From Membranipora membranacea (Eukaryota; Bryozoa; Gymnolaemata; Cheilostomatida; Membraniporidae): a DNA stretch of 64,000 nucleotides. Of the stretch, positions 24,479 through 37,762 are shown piece after piece. The notes below the pieces were generated by a model, which was not told the origin of the DNA, did not search any database, and saw nothing but the letters and a program-made list of their open reading frames with translations. The stretch's first letter is position 1. Each line of letters opens with the position of its first letter. Both the position numbers and the translations under genes were made by a program. The stretch spans positions 2,741,501 through 2,805,500 of the forward strand of contig OU612074.1 in NCBI GenBank assembly GCA_914767715.1. The letters are read 5' to 3'.

Positions 24479-24509
24479 GGGGAATTCCCTTTTTGCAATG
24501 GGAGTTTCC
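24479..24509. promoter_or_regulatory. Paired kappaB-like sites upstream of A2
   Basis: GGGGAATTCCC (24479-24489) and GGGAGTTTCC (24500-24509), with TTTTGCAAT between them, about 125 bp before the A2 ATG. Same arrangement as A1 and A3. Function inferred. Confidence 0.35.
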
Positions 24510-24630
24510 ATATGAGAACTTGTCTCGCATCACGTATTTAGTGCCAGTAGTAGTCGCTTGCTCAATATTTCAGCTCGGTTTGTTGATGGCATAGTCAAAG
24601 TGATCTCAACAACTTCATTCAACTCACAAC

Positions 24631-27600
24631 ATGGGTGTTCGGTATTTAGCTGAGTTTATTCGTAATGGGCACAGAAATGAATGCAGGCTTGCAGACTGTG
24701 TGAAAGACTGTGATAATCGTCTAGTTATTGATGGGAACAACCTGCACCACTTTCTATTTTGTGATAGTAACTCTCGTCACAAGGCGAGGCACGGAGGCGA
24801 CCTTGACTTGTACGCATGCGAGGTAGAACGATTCTTCGGATGCTTAGAGCGGTTAGGTATAACAAGCTATATTATATTTGATGGGTTTGATCGAGAGAAT
24901 AACAAGGTTCGGGAGAGTCGTATTGTTAAAAGTTTTAAAACGATAGAAGATCTTCTCATTGGCCGAGGATCGCGGGTGAAGCTTTCTTGTCTTTCAAAGA
25001 GGGTCAGTAACTTACCGTTCTAAGAATGTAAGTTCTATACACCATCAATGACATGGTACATGTTTTAGTTCCGCTATACAGAGTGTATCTATGCATTTTC
25101 AGTGAGCTGATATGTGATTTAGATAAAATTTGATCGCTTTCAAACAGAGCCACTATATTAAAATATGTGGCTGAAGGCCCATGTCCCTACTACTACCCTA
25201 ATCTCTGGATCTGGTGCAGGTCTGGCTCTGACAATGAGTAATAAGCCTGTAGTTTCTGAGTCCTGGGTCCTGAGTCCTGAGTCCTGAGTCCTGAGTCCTG
25301 AGTCCTGAGTCCTGAGTCCTGAGTCAGCATCATCAATCAATATGATGATTACATTCGGCATGTGACAGTTCCACCTATTAAGGAAATATCGTCTGGAAAA
25401 CTGAACCCTCTGCAGATCTTAGAAGCTATAGTTTTATTTTTGTGAGCAGCATAAATATGTTACACGAACTGAAGTGATCAGTTCAGTTTTCAGCGCTCTC
25501 GATTGTAGACACTGATTGAAAGCTTACAGAGACAGAGTCGTGTGAAGGTGTGTGTAGTCGATGGAGATGCTGATCCTGCTGTAATGAGTCTGGCATACCA
25601 TTACAAGTGCCCTGTAGTCAGTGGTGATAATGACTTCTTACTATGTGACCTTGAGGGTGGTGTCATCAGCGCCAAGGAGCTGGTCGAGTGCTTGGGATAT
25701 GTGTGAGTAAATTTGGAATGTATTCAGGTGTAAAGCCCGCCTTTGATCACCAATCATTCTTTCAGAGATTCTGGTAGGTTGTTATTTGCAAGCCAACGCA
25801 CTGCCATCAGCTGCTTGTAGATGTATCACAGTATTAGGTCAAGATCATCACCATTTAATTAGACCCAAGAAGATGATTTCTTCTTGAAAATGTTGCCTAC
25901 CGACCCTCCCAATCCTAGAACAGATTTTCATAACCAAGATTTCCAACCCGATCTCTCCACCTCACTTTTCGTGGTTGTCATAGAGCCCTATCCTTAAGCC
26001 TAACAGCTCCACATGCTCAGAGCTGTGTACCTAAGCACTGCACTGCAAAGTACGCCAATAGTTTTTTTGTAAAATGTGCTTGCTAGTTTTTGTGTCACAC
26101 TTAATATTGTGAATGTTTTCCTTTTATTCATTCAAAACTACTCCATTATAAATCCCATGGTTTCTGCGAGAGTTTCAATATATTCTTATCTTAAACCAGC
26201 TTGCTGTAAATATGTATGTGGAATTGTTAAGTCATAAACACCAAATGATTTTTTCTGAACAATCGATTTCCTTCCTTTGTTTCAGGGATGACAATCCTTT
26301 AGTGGGTATGTACTACATTTCAGATCTTGCTGCAAAGTGTAACATAGACAGAGACGTACTTTCTCTTCTCAGTGTAACACTAGGCTGTGATAAATTCCAG
26401 CCTGACAAGATTCAGCAGTTTTTAAGAGAAGAAGGATTTATACCTCCGGCTCTACAGGTTGATCTCAGTATAATCTCTAAGGTGTGCCCCACATTATTGC
26501 TTTGGCTATTTTATAACATCTACATTTGACACCACACTCAATACTTATTTCATGATTCTACAGTATTTTCAATGTGCCTCATCAATACTTTACTCTATGA
26601 AAACAACAAACCGCTGGGAAAAATAAGGTACCTTTCTCAACACACCTGTGCAGATGTAAGCTGAGCCATCAGTCTATCATTATTTTGTAGCCTCGAATAG
26701 ATGGAGATTTTCGACAGATATTTTACTGTAACAGGGCTGACTATAGGGAAGAGGCTGGTGGCCATATTCATATCTTATCGAAGGTATGTGGACAACACAA
26801 CGTCACACTTTCCTTCTATTACTTATCATTAATGTTAATTTATTCTATCCAGTGCCATTCTCAAAGTTTGAATGTCATGATGCATGCAGAATGCAGATAA
26901 ATTGGCCTAATTGACTAATTGGCTTATAATTCTGATTCTGACTCCCCATCATCTGGAATATTCCCCTTATTGCTAATGTTATGTATGTCTTATTGTCTTA
27001 TCGTGTATAAATGAACAAACACTCAGGTTCAATAATATTGATGTTATTCATAAGCGAATTATCCTCTCAATGTAAAATAGGTGACGACTCCAAATATAAA
27101 TGATTTGTTTTTGTAGTTTAAAACTCAAGAAGATGCAATCAAAGTGATGAGTAAAGATGAGGGACTGAGGAAACTTATCAGAGAGGTATTATCTGATTAC
27201 AGACCCAATAAAGAACACTGGATCATAAACTACTTCCAGACAGAAGCGGTATGAGTTACGCAATGTGTTTAAAGAGAAAAAATATAGTAGCGCCGTTCCA
27301 CAATTCCTATAACTCTAGGTGGCCATCATATGCCAACAATCCAAATATGGGTCAGCTCAAAATGTGTTCCCTCATGATAAAAATAAGCAAATTTGCTGCT
27401 AACAGCTTGGCATGTCCTTCCTTCAAATGGCCTAATGACATTGGACTGCTTTGAGTCGAATTAAACAAAGAAAAACTCGGTAAAGTTTACTGCCAATGTA
27501 TGTAATAACCTTGTTACTTTATAACTACAGATAGAACATGAGAAAGAAGATATCGGGTACAGCGCTTTATCTGAGCAGACTTGGAGGAGTTACAGACAAG

Positions 27601-30600
27601 GCCTGATGCCGACTCGTATTCTTAAACTGTTCTTTGGGTCTGAGCCCGACGCGTTATACCCTATGGTAAGTACTAAACAACTTACACTATATGGTACATA
27701 CTTAAAAAATAAACTATATGGCGATCTACCCGTTGACTGCTTATTGTGCCTTCACATCCCGAAGTGCTGACAGCTCAATGAGGTGAGTGCCGGTAGCTGT
27801 GTTGTACGACGCATTATTATAAACACTGAGATGGAACAATATATAATAGCATATCAAAGACCTGATTGGTTTAAGCTATATTAAACTAATTCCACACAAA
27901 ATTGAGATATTATAATTGAGCATCACAATAATTTTAATTATTTGTCTATTATTTGTCATTGTTATTTAGTTATAATATTTTGTTATTCATCTCACATTTA
28001 AAACCAAACAATGTCATATATAAATTGTGTTCCAGATGGAGAATCTAGGTTATCACAGCTCTTGGCAATGCTCTGTCGGCATTCGAAACCTGATATATTA
28101 CTCTGTAAAAGATATGGTCCATCCTTCTAATCCTCTACGATCGGTCAAAGTAAAAGAGCGAAGAAAAAAAAAGATACTTACAACCAGTAAGCCCCTCAGT
28201 CCGAACACTGCCGGTCTCTCTAGAGAAGGAGCAAGTCTGAGTAAAGTGATTGACTCTCTGAAGTTGTCTTCCAGTCAGCAGTCAGCATGTACATCTATAC
28301 AGAGACAAGGAGGCAGGGAGGTGGTGCTGATGATCATCTTATTTTACTGGGCTAATAATTCTCAACCTGCTATATCGAGAGAGTAAGTAATCAAACCCTA
28401 ATATACAACGAAGGTTGTCTAAGAACTTTGATTAAAGCTATAGTTGCGCCTCCCCATATTTAGAATCATATTGAAGTTCCCAGTCTAACTAAGAGCACAA
28501 TGGCAACCTTTTGAGATAGCCTATGGACACAGTTTTACTAGAAATGAAAATTTTTCTCAACTTCTCACAACAAGTAAGGTTGTCCCCTCTTATTGATGTT
28601 TGCCATGGTGCTCTTAATTAGACTGAGACCTTCAATATGATACAAAATATGGAGTCGCTCAACTATAGCTACGGAAAGCAGGCTCAAAACTCTCATAGTT
28701 TGACTGAGATGCGCCTGTCATGTACTCAGTCGCTTTTAGATTCAAACAAAATCACTTCAATATCTAGATACAGAAATAAGATTATATTCACTGCATCGTC
28801 ACAGCACAAGCATTGTCACCTCATCAAAACTTCTGACTGGTCTGCCATATGCTGTCAAATTTGTAGATATTTTAGTAATTTGGGACTAGAAAAGTATTTG
28901 GGAAGTAAAAAAAATTATTATCAGATTATGTTCATACCAGGGCTGCATCTCAACTATTGCGCCATCTCACTGCCAGGCGATTAGTGCCGCAAGAGTTGTG
29001 GGTTCGAATCCTATCTGCATCTCAACTATTGCTGGCACAAGAGGGAATTCTGACCAAAAATCGTTACGTATATTTATCACAGACTCGCCACGACATAAAA
29101 ACTCAGGTAACACAACTCCCTCTATATACATACAGGTACCTGATATCAGCGCTGCGGTGTATGAGTGGTGTCTCTAAACTATCTCTATCTATAGATGAAC
29201 CAAAGCCCAGACCAGATAAGGATGTCGTTCACTCATTCGCTCAACTTCAGGCCGTTATACAGTAAGTATTGATAGAGATAACTTGATTATGATCAGATCC
29301 ACTATACCTGTTCTATTAATTACCATCACTAATAAGGAGAAATGTGTGTGGGTGCGTGTGAGGGTGCGTGTGTGGGTGCGTGTGTGGGTGCGTGTGTGGG
29401 TGCGTGTGTGGGTGCGTGTGTGGGTGCGTGTGTGGGTGCGTGTGTGGGTGCGTGTGTGGGTGCGTGTGTGGGTGCGTGTGTGGGTGCGTGTGTGGGTGCG
29501 TGTGTGGGTGCGTGTGTGGGTGCGTGTGTGGGTGCGTGTGTGGGTGCGTGTGTGGGTGCGTGTGTGGGTGCGTGTGTGTAAGTACAGATTAGAGCAGCAC
29601 TGTACTACAGTCTGCTGTGAAATATGTTCGAGATTACGAGCCTTCCTTCTCTTAATCATTATCATGAATCTTTACAAACACGACAAAATTTCAGCAACAG
29701 AACCTTGTCAGTCTCTTTTTATTAAAATTGAAGCAACAATATACAATCTAATATATATAATATTATATATAACATTTTGTATATTGCATGTTTCTTTCGG
29801 TATTTGTATTTCCAGTGACGTGATGCATTTACTCCAGCTGTTAGAGTTAGCCTTCAGGGTAGATCTGTCTTACTTCGTGAAAGGCAGCACCTATCATCAG
29901 CTGTGTTTACAGTCAGCACCTGATGTAGATAGTCTGTGGAAAGACCAGTCAAGGTTTGTACTGACTTGTACTTGTACAGATTCTTACACAGTTTTGTGTG
30001 CACAAGTGTTGAGAACTGTTTGAGCTCCTATATAAGATTTTCACGACTAGATAGCACACCAGTAAAACACCATATTTTCAGTAAAATGTTGTTTGCTATG
30101 AAGAGCTGAAAACTCGTTGATCCTCATAGGCGGAGCATATTGTAATTTTATATGAAGTAGAGAAAAAATTGATGATTGCGCTTAGAGCTAGAGTAAAAGG
30201 GAATTTGTGTTCTCTACTAGCATACTGATGGTCTTGTTGTAGCAAAACTCATGTAAATTTTGTCAAAAATTAGAGAAAATTGACCATTATAACTTGTTTA
30301 GCGATTCAAGTTGAGTTCTAATGCAATTCTACATGGACAAAATCTTTAAGTAACAATTTTTCAACGAGAGAACATTTCCCTGCTCTCAGGTCTTCAAGTC
30401 GGCTCTGCCCCTAAGGAGTCGTTTCATGTATTCATTCCTGATTTGAGACTGGGCAGCCCCTTATGCTAGAAAGTCTATTAGTGCCCTGGTTCAGTGGGTG
30501 CTTGCACTCACCCTGCATACAGTAAAATAAACCCTCTGCCGCCTGCTTCCTCCAATAGCCATGCAAAATCTCAACACCCAGTTGACAACACCCGCCAAAT

Positions 30601-31613
30601 AACAACCAGTGCTAGTTCGATCATTATTCCCTCTCTTTTTCAGCTGGCAATCTCTTGTGCTGAGAAATATCAACAGATCCCAACTGAGAAACCGAAGGTA
30701 GGCACATTCCATAAACATGCTGTCTTAATTATTATATTAGCTTAATTTCTTCGGGCTCAAGAGCCAAGTCGAATATTGTAACAGACGTTTGCACCATGTT
30801 TGTTGGTTGTGCAGCAAAGGCATAGAAAAATAACTCTTCATATTGTTCCTATTGGTTATTGAAACGTCCAAATCCAAGTGCTACAAGAGTTTTGTAGACC
30901 TGACCTAAAGCATTATCAGTCCAAGTCTATTGGGTCCATGTATAACTCAACGTTTGATATCTGATGAATATTTTAATATATCACAGGAAAGATAAAGAAG
31001 CAGACTTGAATGACTATGGAGACCTCGGGATGGTAAATGCGCTCACTGTTGTGATCTCATGACCTTGACATACTTAGCCAAATTTCATACGAATACTAGC
31101 CTCTTGCCAAATCGGGTAGTAAATTATCGATCAGTCAGGTGCTCAAGATTCAATTCAAATAACCCTATCCTTACAATGCAAATAAAAGATTCAGGAATAT
31201 GACCAGGGAACCACTGCTCTCATAAATGTAATATTATGATATTAGGATTGCCTACCCACGATCAGTGAGATGGCTCGCGGATCAATATGGATGAGAAATT
31301 CTTACAGCTCCAATATTTATCAAATTGTTAAGACCCTTTTATTCAGGCTTCTTTGATATTTGTACCAATACACCCGGATGAGGAGGGGGAGGTATAGCTG
31401 TAAGGGAAGGAGTTTACCATGTTTTATTAGGTTTCTTATACCTCCCCTGTAGCATAGAAGTAGACACAGTACGACAGAGAGCTCTGACCAGTATGTTGTT
31501 ACCTTATAAGTGCCTTTCTACCCTTCCAGACTAACACAGAGGATGATGCCACTGAGTATTATGTAGATGATTGTGATAGAGCAGCTGAAAACTGGGAGGA
31601 GCTGCATCTTTGA
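24631..31613 (+). CDS. A2: asteroid/XPG-like nuclease, subfamily A, intact
   Basis: Twelve exons: 24631-25002, 25530-25702, 26286-26481, 26691-26783, 27117-27248, 27531-27665, 28036-28382, 29136-29261, 29816-29953, 30644-30697, 30987-31032 and 31530-31613 (TGA). Every border is GT/AG, all phases match, and the sum is 1896 nt (631 aa). Seen: MGVRYLAEF start; LVIDGNNL and IIFDGFD (N-region acids); VVDGDADPAVMSLA and GDNDFLLC (I-region acids); LLSLLSVTLGCDKF, the helical part after the I-region as in ASTE1; MPTRILKLFF; KGSTYHQLC; and an acidic tail (DDATEYYVDD). The order of parts and the length fit asteroid/ASTE1 (FEN1/XPG superfamily, nuclear, 5'- or 3'-flap cutting). Exons 4-5 have no equivalent in B. 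The last exons have diverged from A1/A3/F1/F2 but stay open. Confidence 0.75.
25256..25324. repeat. TGAGTCC heptamer array in A2 intron 1
   Basis: About nine near-perfect 7-bp units. Length differs between A1 (short, degenerate), A2 and A3 (40431-40500). Confidence 0.9.
28941..29043 (+). mobile_element. tRNA-derived SINE in A2 intron 7
   Basis: Orthologous to the insertion at 10461-10563, with B-box GGGTTCGAATCC. Confidence 0.55.
29342..29579. repeat. 12-bp minisatellite (GGGTGCGTGTGT)n in A2 intron 8
   Basis: About 19 near-identical units. A1 (10840s) and A3 (58420s) have a single unit. The long frames read from it on both strands are by-products of the 12-bp period and are not genes. Confidence 0.95.
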
Positions 31614-32422
31614 TTGGGCGAACTGAGAAAAGGAAGTTGTGACCATGTGGTAAACGCGATGGTGTTTGTGGATTTACTTTCATTTTTTGTAACTTCTTTA
31701 ACTTTGAGAGTTTTGATTTTAACTGACAAAGCACGCAGTAAAGCTCGTTTTGTTACCGGGTATCCCTGCACAGTATCATTTTACAGAGTATCAATATCCT
31801 CACCATGTGACCAGATCTATCAATTTATTTGACTTTGATTCTGACTCTCAGCACTGTCCGCATGAGTGAAAATAGGATAACTGATTAATATTAAAGAGGA
31901 CATTGTATAGCTTTTTTTATGTGGCATCATTTTCATCACTTTAAAGCTTGTCACTAACTAAATTTAATGACCGTCATGTCTTAACTTGGCTGCTTGCTAC
32001 AAACTGAAACTTGAAACAAGCTAGAAATTTTTACCATTTATTTTCCTGTTAGTATAGGCATCATGTAATTTATTAACAATCTAAATTCAACAAAATTACA
32101 GTTGGATAATTCTTAGCAGCATGACTTTTTGGTGTTTATAAAATATAACTGACAAAGCGCTGGTAGTTTTGCACACAAATCATTTAAGTTGTTGCCAATA
32201 GTGAGAAAAAAGAACAGACGGCGTAGAAATTTACGCGCACGCTCGACACATTACGCGCACGCTCGACACATGTCTGACATGATAGTCCTTGGTAGGTTGA
32301 CAGCATCACCAGTATATTTTTACTCTTGTGGAATGGAAACCAGTAAAATAAAATTGGCCAATAATAAAACAAATAAGAAATGGTGTAACTCAAATTCTAC
32401 ATCTTAAAGGGATTCCAAAGTT
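31614..32422. other. Intergenic region behind A2
   Basis: The first ~250 bp align with other A 3' flanks but have diverged. At 32230-32270 a 20-bp phrase ending acgctcgacaca is repeated in direct tandem. No gene seen. Confidence 0.5.
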
Positions 32423-32901
32423 TCAAAGACTGTCATGCTCAAATGCCTTCAAACTGCCCTGAATAGGTTTCTGTTTCTGTTTCTGTTTCTTGCATTTTGG
32501 ACACCTCTTTGCGAGAGAATTTATTTTCTTTTTGCAGTAGGGACAATTTTTCCATACTTTAACAGGACCACACCGTCTCATAGGGTTATGCTTCTTCCTG
32601 CAATAATCGCAACTACTTTTTCCACCTGTCCCATTTCCAACAACTGCCAAAGGTATCTCGTAATCAACCTTTTTATCAGAAAATAATTCTGTATTTCTGT
32701 TCTACAAAATATACAATAGATTGATTTATGACTCAGACAACAACTTGAACACAAGAGAATGCGCATGACCCCCTTTTTAAAAATATTTCACCCTCACCAG
32801 CTACTAGGCTGAATGATATCAGACTGTGACCTTACGTTGTAAAGCCCGGTGACTTCCTCCATATTTGCGAATCTGAGCCCCAATGAGCCAGGAAAAGTGG
32901 C
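32423..32901 (-). CDS. Small zinc-ribbon protein (type I), 3' exons
   Basis: Two - strand exons: 32901-32836 (22 codons, ATFPGSLGLRFANMEEVTGL ending at AAC/GTAAGG) and 32701-32423 (after TTTTGTAG, phase 0 on both sides), reading NRNTELFSDKKVDYEIPLAV, then SCDYCRKKHNPMRRCG, WKNCPYCKKK and KRCPKCKKQ, ending at a stop. Three CxxC pairs plus a KH-N-C stretch suggest a double zinc ribbon, which usually binds nucleic acid or protein. This is the only copy with the whole motif unbroken. The 5' part was not found; a (TA)n tract lies just upstream at 32948-32980. The family is not one I can name. Confidence 0.5.
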
Positions 32902-32944
32902 CTATTTCCTTTTTATATCTTAATATATAAAAGGTCGAATTTCT

Positions 32945-32947
<3 letters not shown>

Positions 32948-32980
<33 letters not shown>
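32948..32980. repeat. (TA)n microsatellite
   Basis: About 16 TA units. Confidence 0.95.
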
Positions 32981-32984
<4 letters not shown>

Positions 32985-33083
32985 GATAGGAGGACAGGGG
33001 ACACGTTTTCTGGACTTTTCATTCATTGCCTGTATTACGCTCAAGGTAAAAGACTCAACTATCATTACATAGTTATCTCAGGC

Positions 33084-33194
33084 TGATCCTGTTTGCTTGC
33101 ATTAGGATTTGTTTCCCCCCCCCCCAACTGGTCAGCCGCAGCCTGTGGCTTATTCAAGAAGAGGAACAGACCCTAATGCAGGCAAACGGGATCA
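33084..33194. mobile_element. Small MITE-like inverted-repeat element
   Basis: Arms 33084-33106 and 33172-33194 are 21/23 inverted repeats, beginning TGATCC, around a ~65-bp centre with a C11 run. No clear target duplication is visible, so the family is open. Confidence 0.55.
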
Positions 33195-33414
33195 AATCTG
33201 TTTGAATGCTTAGTTAGTATACATGGATTAGTATACATCGACAAATATATGTGGATGGTAGGATATTCCAGGCTATTAATGGAATAATGAATACATAAGC
33301 CATACTGCATATCCTGTGTACTGAGCTCATATTACTTGCAGCTGCAGTGTAAGGTAGGACTGCAAAAGTAAATAGCCCGTTGTGATCTGGGTAGTAAAAC
33401 TCACCCGTCTACTT

Positions 33415-33467
33415 CCTTTCTGCCTTTCTTTCTGCCTTTCTTTCTGCCTTTCTTTCTGCCTTTCTTT
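33415..33467. repeat. 12-bp repeat (TTTCTTTCTGCC)n
   Basis: About four tandem units. Confidence 0.85.
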
Positions 33468-33705
33468 GACAGGGACCCTCTTGGTTCTGAAACATCGATA
33501 TAACATTTAAAATCCTGTGATGCAAAAACAAGAAGTTATAAATAACTATGACTACCTCCTCCACATTAAATGAGGAGTTGGGGATAAATGTAGCAGTCAG
33601 TTAAGCAGGATACACCAGACCGCTATTGGAAAAAAGTAGATTCGGACTGGTGAAGCGACCTGGAGGTGTGCTACAACTAATTTACTTGGCACGTGTTAGG
33701 GTTAC

Positions 33706-36700
33706 TTACTCCTGGTAATCCCGAGTCAGAATCTGCGGATCCACATTTTCTAGCACAAACCTCTGCCAACTACAACAACATTGTGATCATATAAGTAATC
33801 ATATAGTGATGATATAAGTTTGAAATAATCTGGGAAATGGCCAAAATTATTAAATTACTAATAATGCAGAGTTTTACGGATAACCATTGTAGAACAGTCT
33901 CAAAACACAACAATCTTAGTTTATTTAGTGAAGTTAAATCAAATTCTCCTGCCATCTGAGACACTCCTTCCAAGCTATTGACAAGCCGTCGACAAAACAT
34001 TTATGTCAGTGATCTATCAGTAGATTAGGAGCATCTCTTATTTTATTAGGAGTATCAAACAGTTGCTCGCTGGGCGCTTGTAGTAGGCTGACAGAGAATT
34101 GACCCTCTCACGCACCATTTCGATCAAGATCACTATCAGTACTAAGTTTATAGAGAAACATCCAATCAAATTCAAGCTAGAAATTCACCTGTTCTCTTCA
34201 ATAAATCCTTTCCTGATTACATCTACTTCTTTAGGGTCACGGATACACAGCTGATGATATGTGCTTCCTTTCAATATCTGTGCCAGATTGAGATCATATT
34301 CCACCTCCAGCAACTCGAGTAAATGGATGATATCACTGTGAAAATAAAACTTAAAGTTATAATGATATTTTTTCGCCACTTCTGTACAATATTCCTCACC
34401 ATAGAAAAGGTAGGGCAAAAGACTTCCACCCACAGGCTGACATCAGATCTCTCCCTAAACTCAGTTTTTCCCGTGTACATCTTTACAAAATAGTATAATG
34501 CTGTGCGAACTGTTAATCCACATGATAAAGAGCTGGGTTGGCTCAAGTCTTCCATCTACAAATGTATTTAATTGTTAGATGTTAGGTATACTTGCACAGT
34601 TACTCTTTACGGCTTCCGGGTCATAAATTTCACTAAGCCTCATCGACAATATCAACAAGCACACATTTTTCTGCACTTCACCATAAATCACTACAAGTGG
34701 TCCAAGTAATGGGCCATGTAAGGCCGATTACCCTTACACATACGCTGTGTTGCATAGGGTGGCAATGGTGGAATGGAATGTGCTGCGGGATGAGAGAACA
34801 TGACCCTGTGTAGTGAATAGCGGGCCATTATTTTTGGGGGATGGCGATTGGGGCTGCAGGGGCCTCGGGTTCGAGCCACCAGCTTTCTTGGGTGTATATT
34901 CTATGCAGTAGAATTACTGTTAGTACCAGGTTCCTATATATTCACTTTACTGCTATCTGCCCTCAGCGCCACTTTTCACTAGCTGAGGTGGGATTAAGCG
35001 TAAAGAGATGAGTTTTGAGTAAATAAACGCCATAAATGTATATTGAGGTTTGAAGTTTGAGGACCTTAACTTGCCTTACACAATCAAAGCAACAAATAAC
35101 ACGCCAATAAAAAATACTCGACTAGCCAACTATATAAGCTTTGACACACAGATCTCATGTGTCATACTAGATTATATCATGTCAGTTTTTGTATTTACCT
35201 GTGGCTTTAGAACATCGCATTGTATTTTGTCTTTTTCAAAGAACAACTTGAGAATCCTGACAGGCATCCTACCATCTCTGTTTTTGTCCCAGAACTCCAG
35301 AATATGCCTCACTGTTAGTCTTCTCAATGAAAGCACTACAATTATCATTCTTTTTTGACAATCATATTATGGAAGGTGTGTTTTTCCAGGTGAATTTAAA
35401 TCTTTTGCTAATGATCATTGAGTGCACATATCTAAAATACCTCCAGTACCAACACAGCTACGATCATGGCATCAAAAATGATGTGCAATATACTCAACTG
35501 TGAAACTTTAATTAATCAGATTGACAAAGAGGAGTATCTTCCTCCTTGCACATACCTTGCAAACTGCCAACAACGTCATTTGGGTTGTACTCAGCTCCGT
35601 CTCCATCCTCATAACCATTTCCATCTTCAGCGCCGGTTCCAACTTCAGCACTGTCTCCAACTTCAGCACTGTCTCCAACTTCAGCACTGTCTCCAACATC
35701 TCTCTGTCTCTGTCTCTCATTTGGGTTGTACTCAGCTAGAATCTTATGCAACCTTTCACTGAGTTGTCTTTGGTTGTCTCCGTCTATGTCTCCATCTTCA
35801 GCGCCATCGCCATACTAGGTGCGGACCATATCCTCAACTGCTTGAGATTGATCTTTATACTACCAGCAAAGACGAAATATGAAGCACTGTGTCATCATCA
35901 ATAATAAATTGTTTCGTATTTGCATTTTAAACAAGTATGTCAAATAATATATATTTATAAACATTTAGAAGAATTCTTTCTTACCAACTGGATGCGATGC
36001 CATGCTGTTTAGAAATTTGTGGACAGAGAAAATCAATAACGAACAAACAGTACTCACCGTCTTTATGACCCTGATGTGATTTTCTATAGGGATCCTGACT
36101 TCGAATACAAGATGTTTCTTTTCTAAGAACTTCTGAATGGTCTTCCACGGGTCATGTTTTTCAGATCCGATTGTTAAGGCCAGAAGAGGCAGCAAATGGG
36201 AATGTATTTTATATTTGTCACATAAATCTTTAGCATAATATATGTGTACTTTGACGTCACTGATCCTACAAGTATTAATCAAACATTGCGGACATGATAA
36301 AGCAAGCTGTATATTGTATGCATGACCAATGAGTTGTTATAAATTTAATACAAATTCCCAACTGATACTGATATAATATGATGCCTTCAGAAGCATCAGC
36401 CCAGTGACTTGTATAAACTCCCACTTATTGTCTCCCCTTGATCATATTTGTGCGATTGGTGGTCATTGATCCATAGGCCTGTTCCATCGGTCGGTTCACC
36501 AGTAAGAATGCAATGGGGTTTTCTGAGCGCTTCAACTGTTACTCACCAACATGAAATGCAAATCTAAAAGAAAGCCTAGAACGAATTGAGCAGAAGTATG
36601 ACTTACGCTTTTTTGAGTTCCTTGTTAAGCAGCTTTTCCATCAGCTCTCTTGCCTGGATCACACCACCTTCTAAGTCACACAGTAAGAAATCGCTGTCAT

Positions 36701-37678
36701 TACTGACTACAGGCCACCTGTGCTCACGGGCCAAACTTATGAGCTTAGGATCAGCATCTCCATCTGCCATACATATCCTTACTGACTCCTGACTCCGCAG
36801 ACAGTCTATGAAAACCTGCAGTGAATCAAATTAATTAAAATTGCAGCAATATGCAATCTCCATTATTAACGAGGACAGTCAGGTTTAATATTCAGTATCT
36901 CTTTCGTATAACTGTTGTATCTGACGCTGGTAATCCGAGTCACAAAGAATGGCAATGCCAGGCAGCACTCACTGCCAGCTTAGAACATAATACCTGGTGT
37001 TTTATTACAGGATCCTAAAAATTTCAACACAATTGTATGGAAAGGTATCGAGTATGTTTAATTCTGGTAAATGCTTCAGGCCAAATAAAGTATATTTAAT
37101 GACTAAAAGTCAAAAATCACTAAGTAAACTGCTGCTGTAATAAAGTAATCAAAGGGGTCGCCAAGACTCAAGTATTTGTGAGATGGGGAGAGGAATCAGA
37201 TCAGAGACAATATACGAGGAACAGTGCCTAACAAAGTAGCTTCATTCAGCTCCCAGCGGCATTAAGGTGACACTGCAAAACTCACCTTGGATGTCAGGCA
37301 GGATTGATAGGGCTTTCTAACGTCGATATCAGACCCTGTTGAGAGTTTCTTGATAGTCTGCAGATGTTGGTCACCACGTCGAAGTCGTCCCTCACTCTGA
37401 TCTCTATCATACCCATCGAACACAACATAGCTGGTAACTTTGAGTTCCTCTAGAGCCTTGAAGAAGCGATCAACATCAGAAGCGTACAAATCATACTCTC
37501 CACCATATTTCCCCTTGGATAATTTATTGCTGTGTTCGAAAAGATAAATCTTGAGATTGTTTCCATCAATAAGAATACACCTTTGATCATCAGTATAACC
37601 CTCAAAGCATTCGGTCAGTTTTTTAAGTTGCCTCAGGCGTTGATTAGATACAAATTTACTCAAATATTTGACACCCAT
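33706..37678 (-). pseudogene. B2: asteroid/XPG-like nuclease, subfamily B, broken copy
   Basis: Exons on the - strand matching B1: 37678-37286, 36815-36607, 36265-36058, 35859-35556, 35311-35199, the start of exon 6 from 34555, 34335-34189, and the last exon 33769-33706 (TAA). Exons 1-3 keep the nuclease motifs (MGVKYLSKF, LIDGNNL, VVFDGYD, DGDADP). Two lesions are visible. In exon 4 a CAG codon present in B1 is TAG (35817-35815). Exon 6 runs after about 100 bp into sequence that in B1 lies near 17500, so the rest of exon 6, exon 7 and the intron between are deleted. Exon 5 differs at its 5' side (113 versus 131 nt) with a weaker acceptor. The first three exons could still give a short N-terminal product. 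Confidence 0.75.
35635..35700 (-). repeat. Coding 18-bp minisatellite in B2 exon 4
   Basis: Units encode GDSAEV repeats, more uniform than in B1. They lie downstream of the nonsense codon. Confidence 0.75.
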
Positions 37679-37762
37679 AATACTAGGTGCACAATGCAAA
37701 GTTATAGACTGCCTAATACAGTTGACTATCTTCATTAATTTAGGCTTGCCTTATCTCATGCA

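Noticed and set aside
25256-25324. Regular repeats suggesting a CRISPR-like array
   Set aside because: The 7-bp units have no spacers and lie in a eukaryotic intron: a minisatellite.
25158-25361. Frame with repeating LRTQDSG on the - strand; similar at 40326-40511
   Set aside because: Reads through the TGAGTCC heptamer array inside an intron of A2/A3.
29255-29665. Long frames of repeating dipeptides (HT/RT, VG/AC, CV) on both strands
   Set aside because: They arise from the 12-bp (GGGTGCGTGTGT)n array, whose period is a multiple of three; no start context or splice support.
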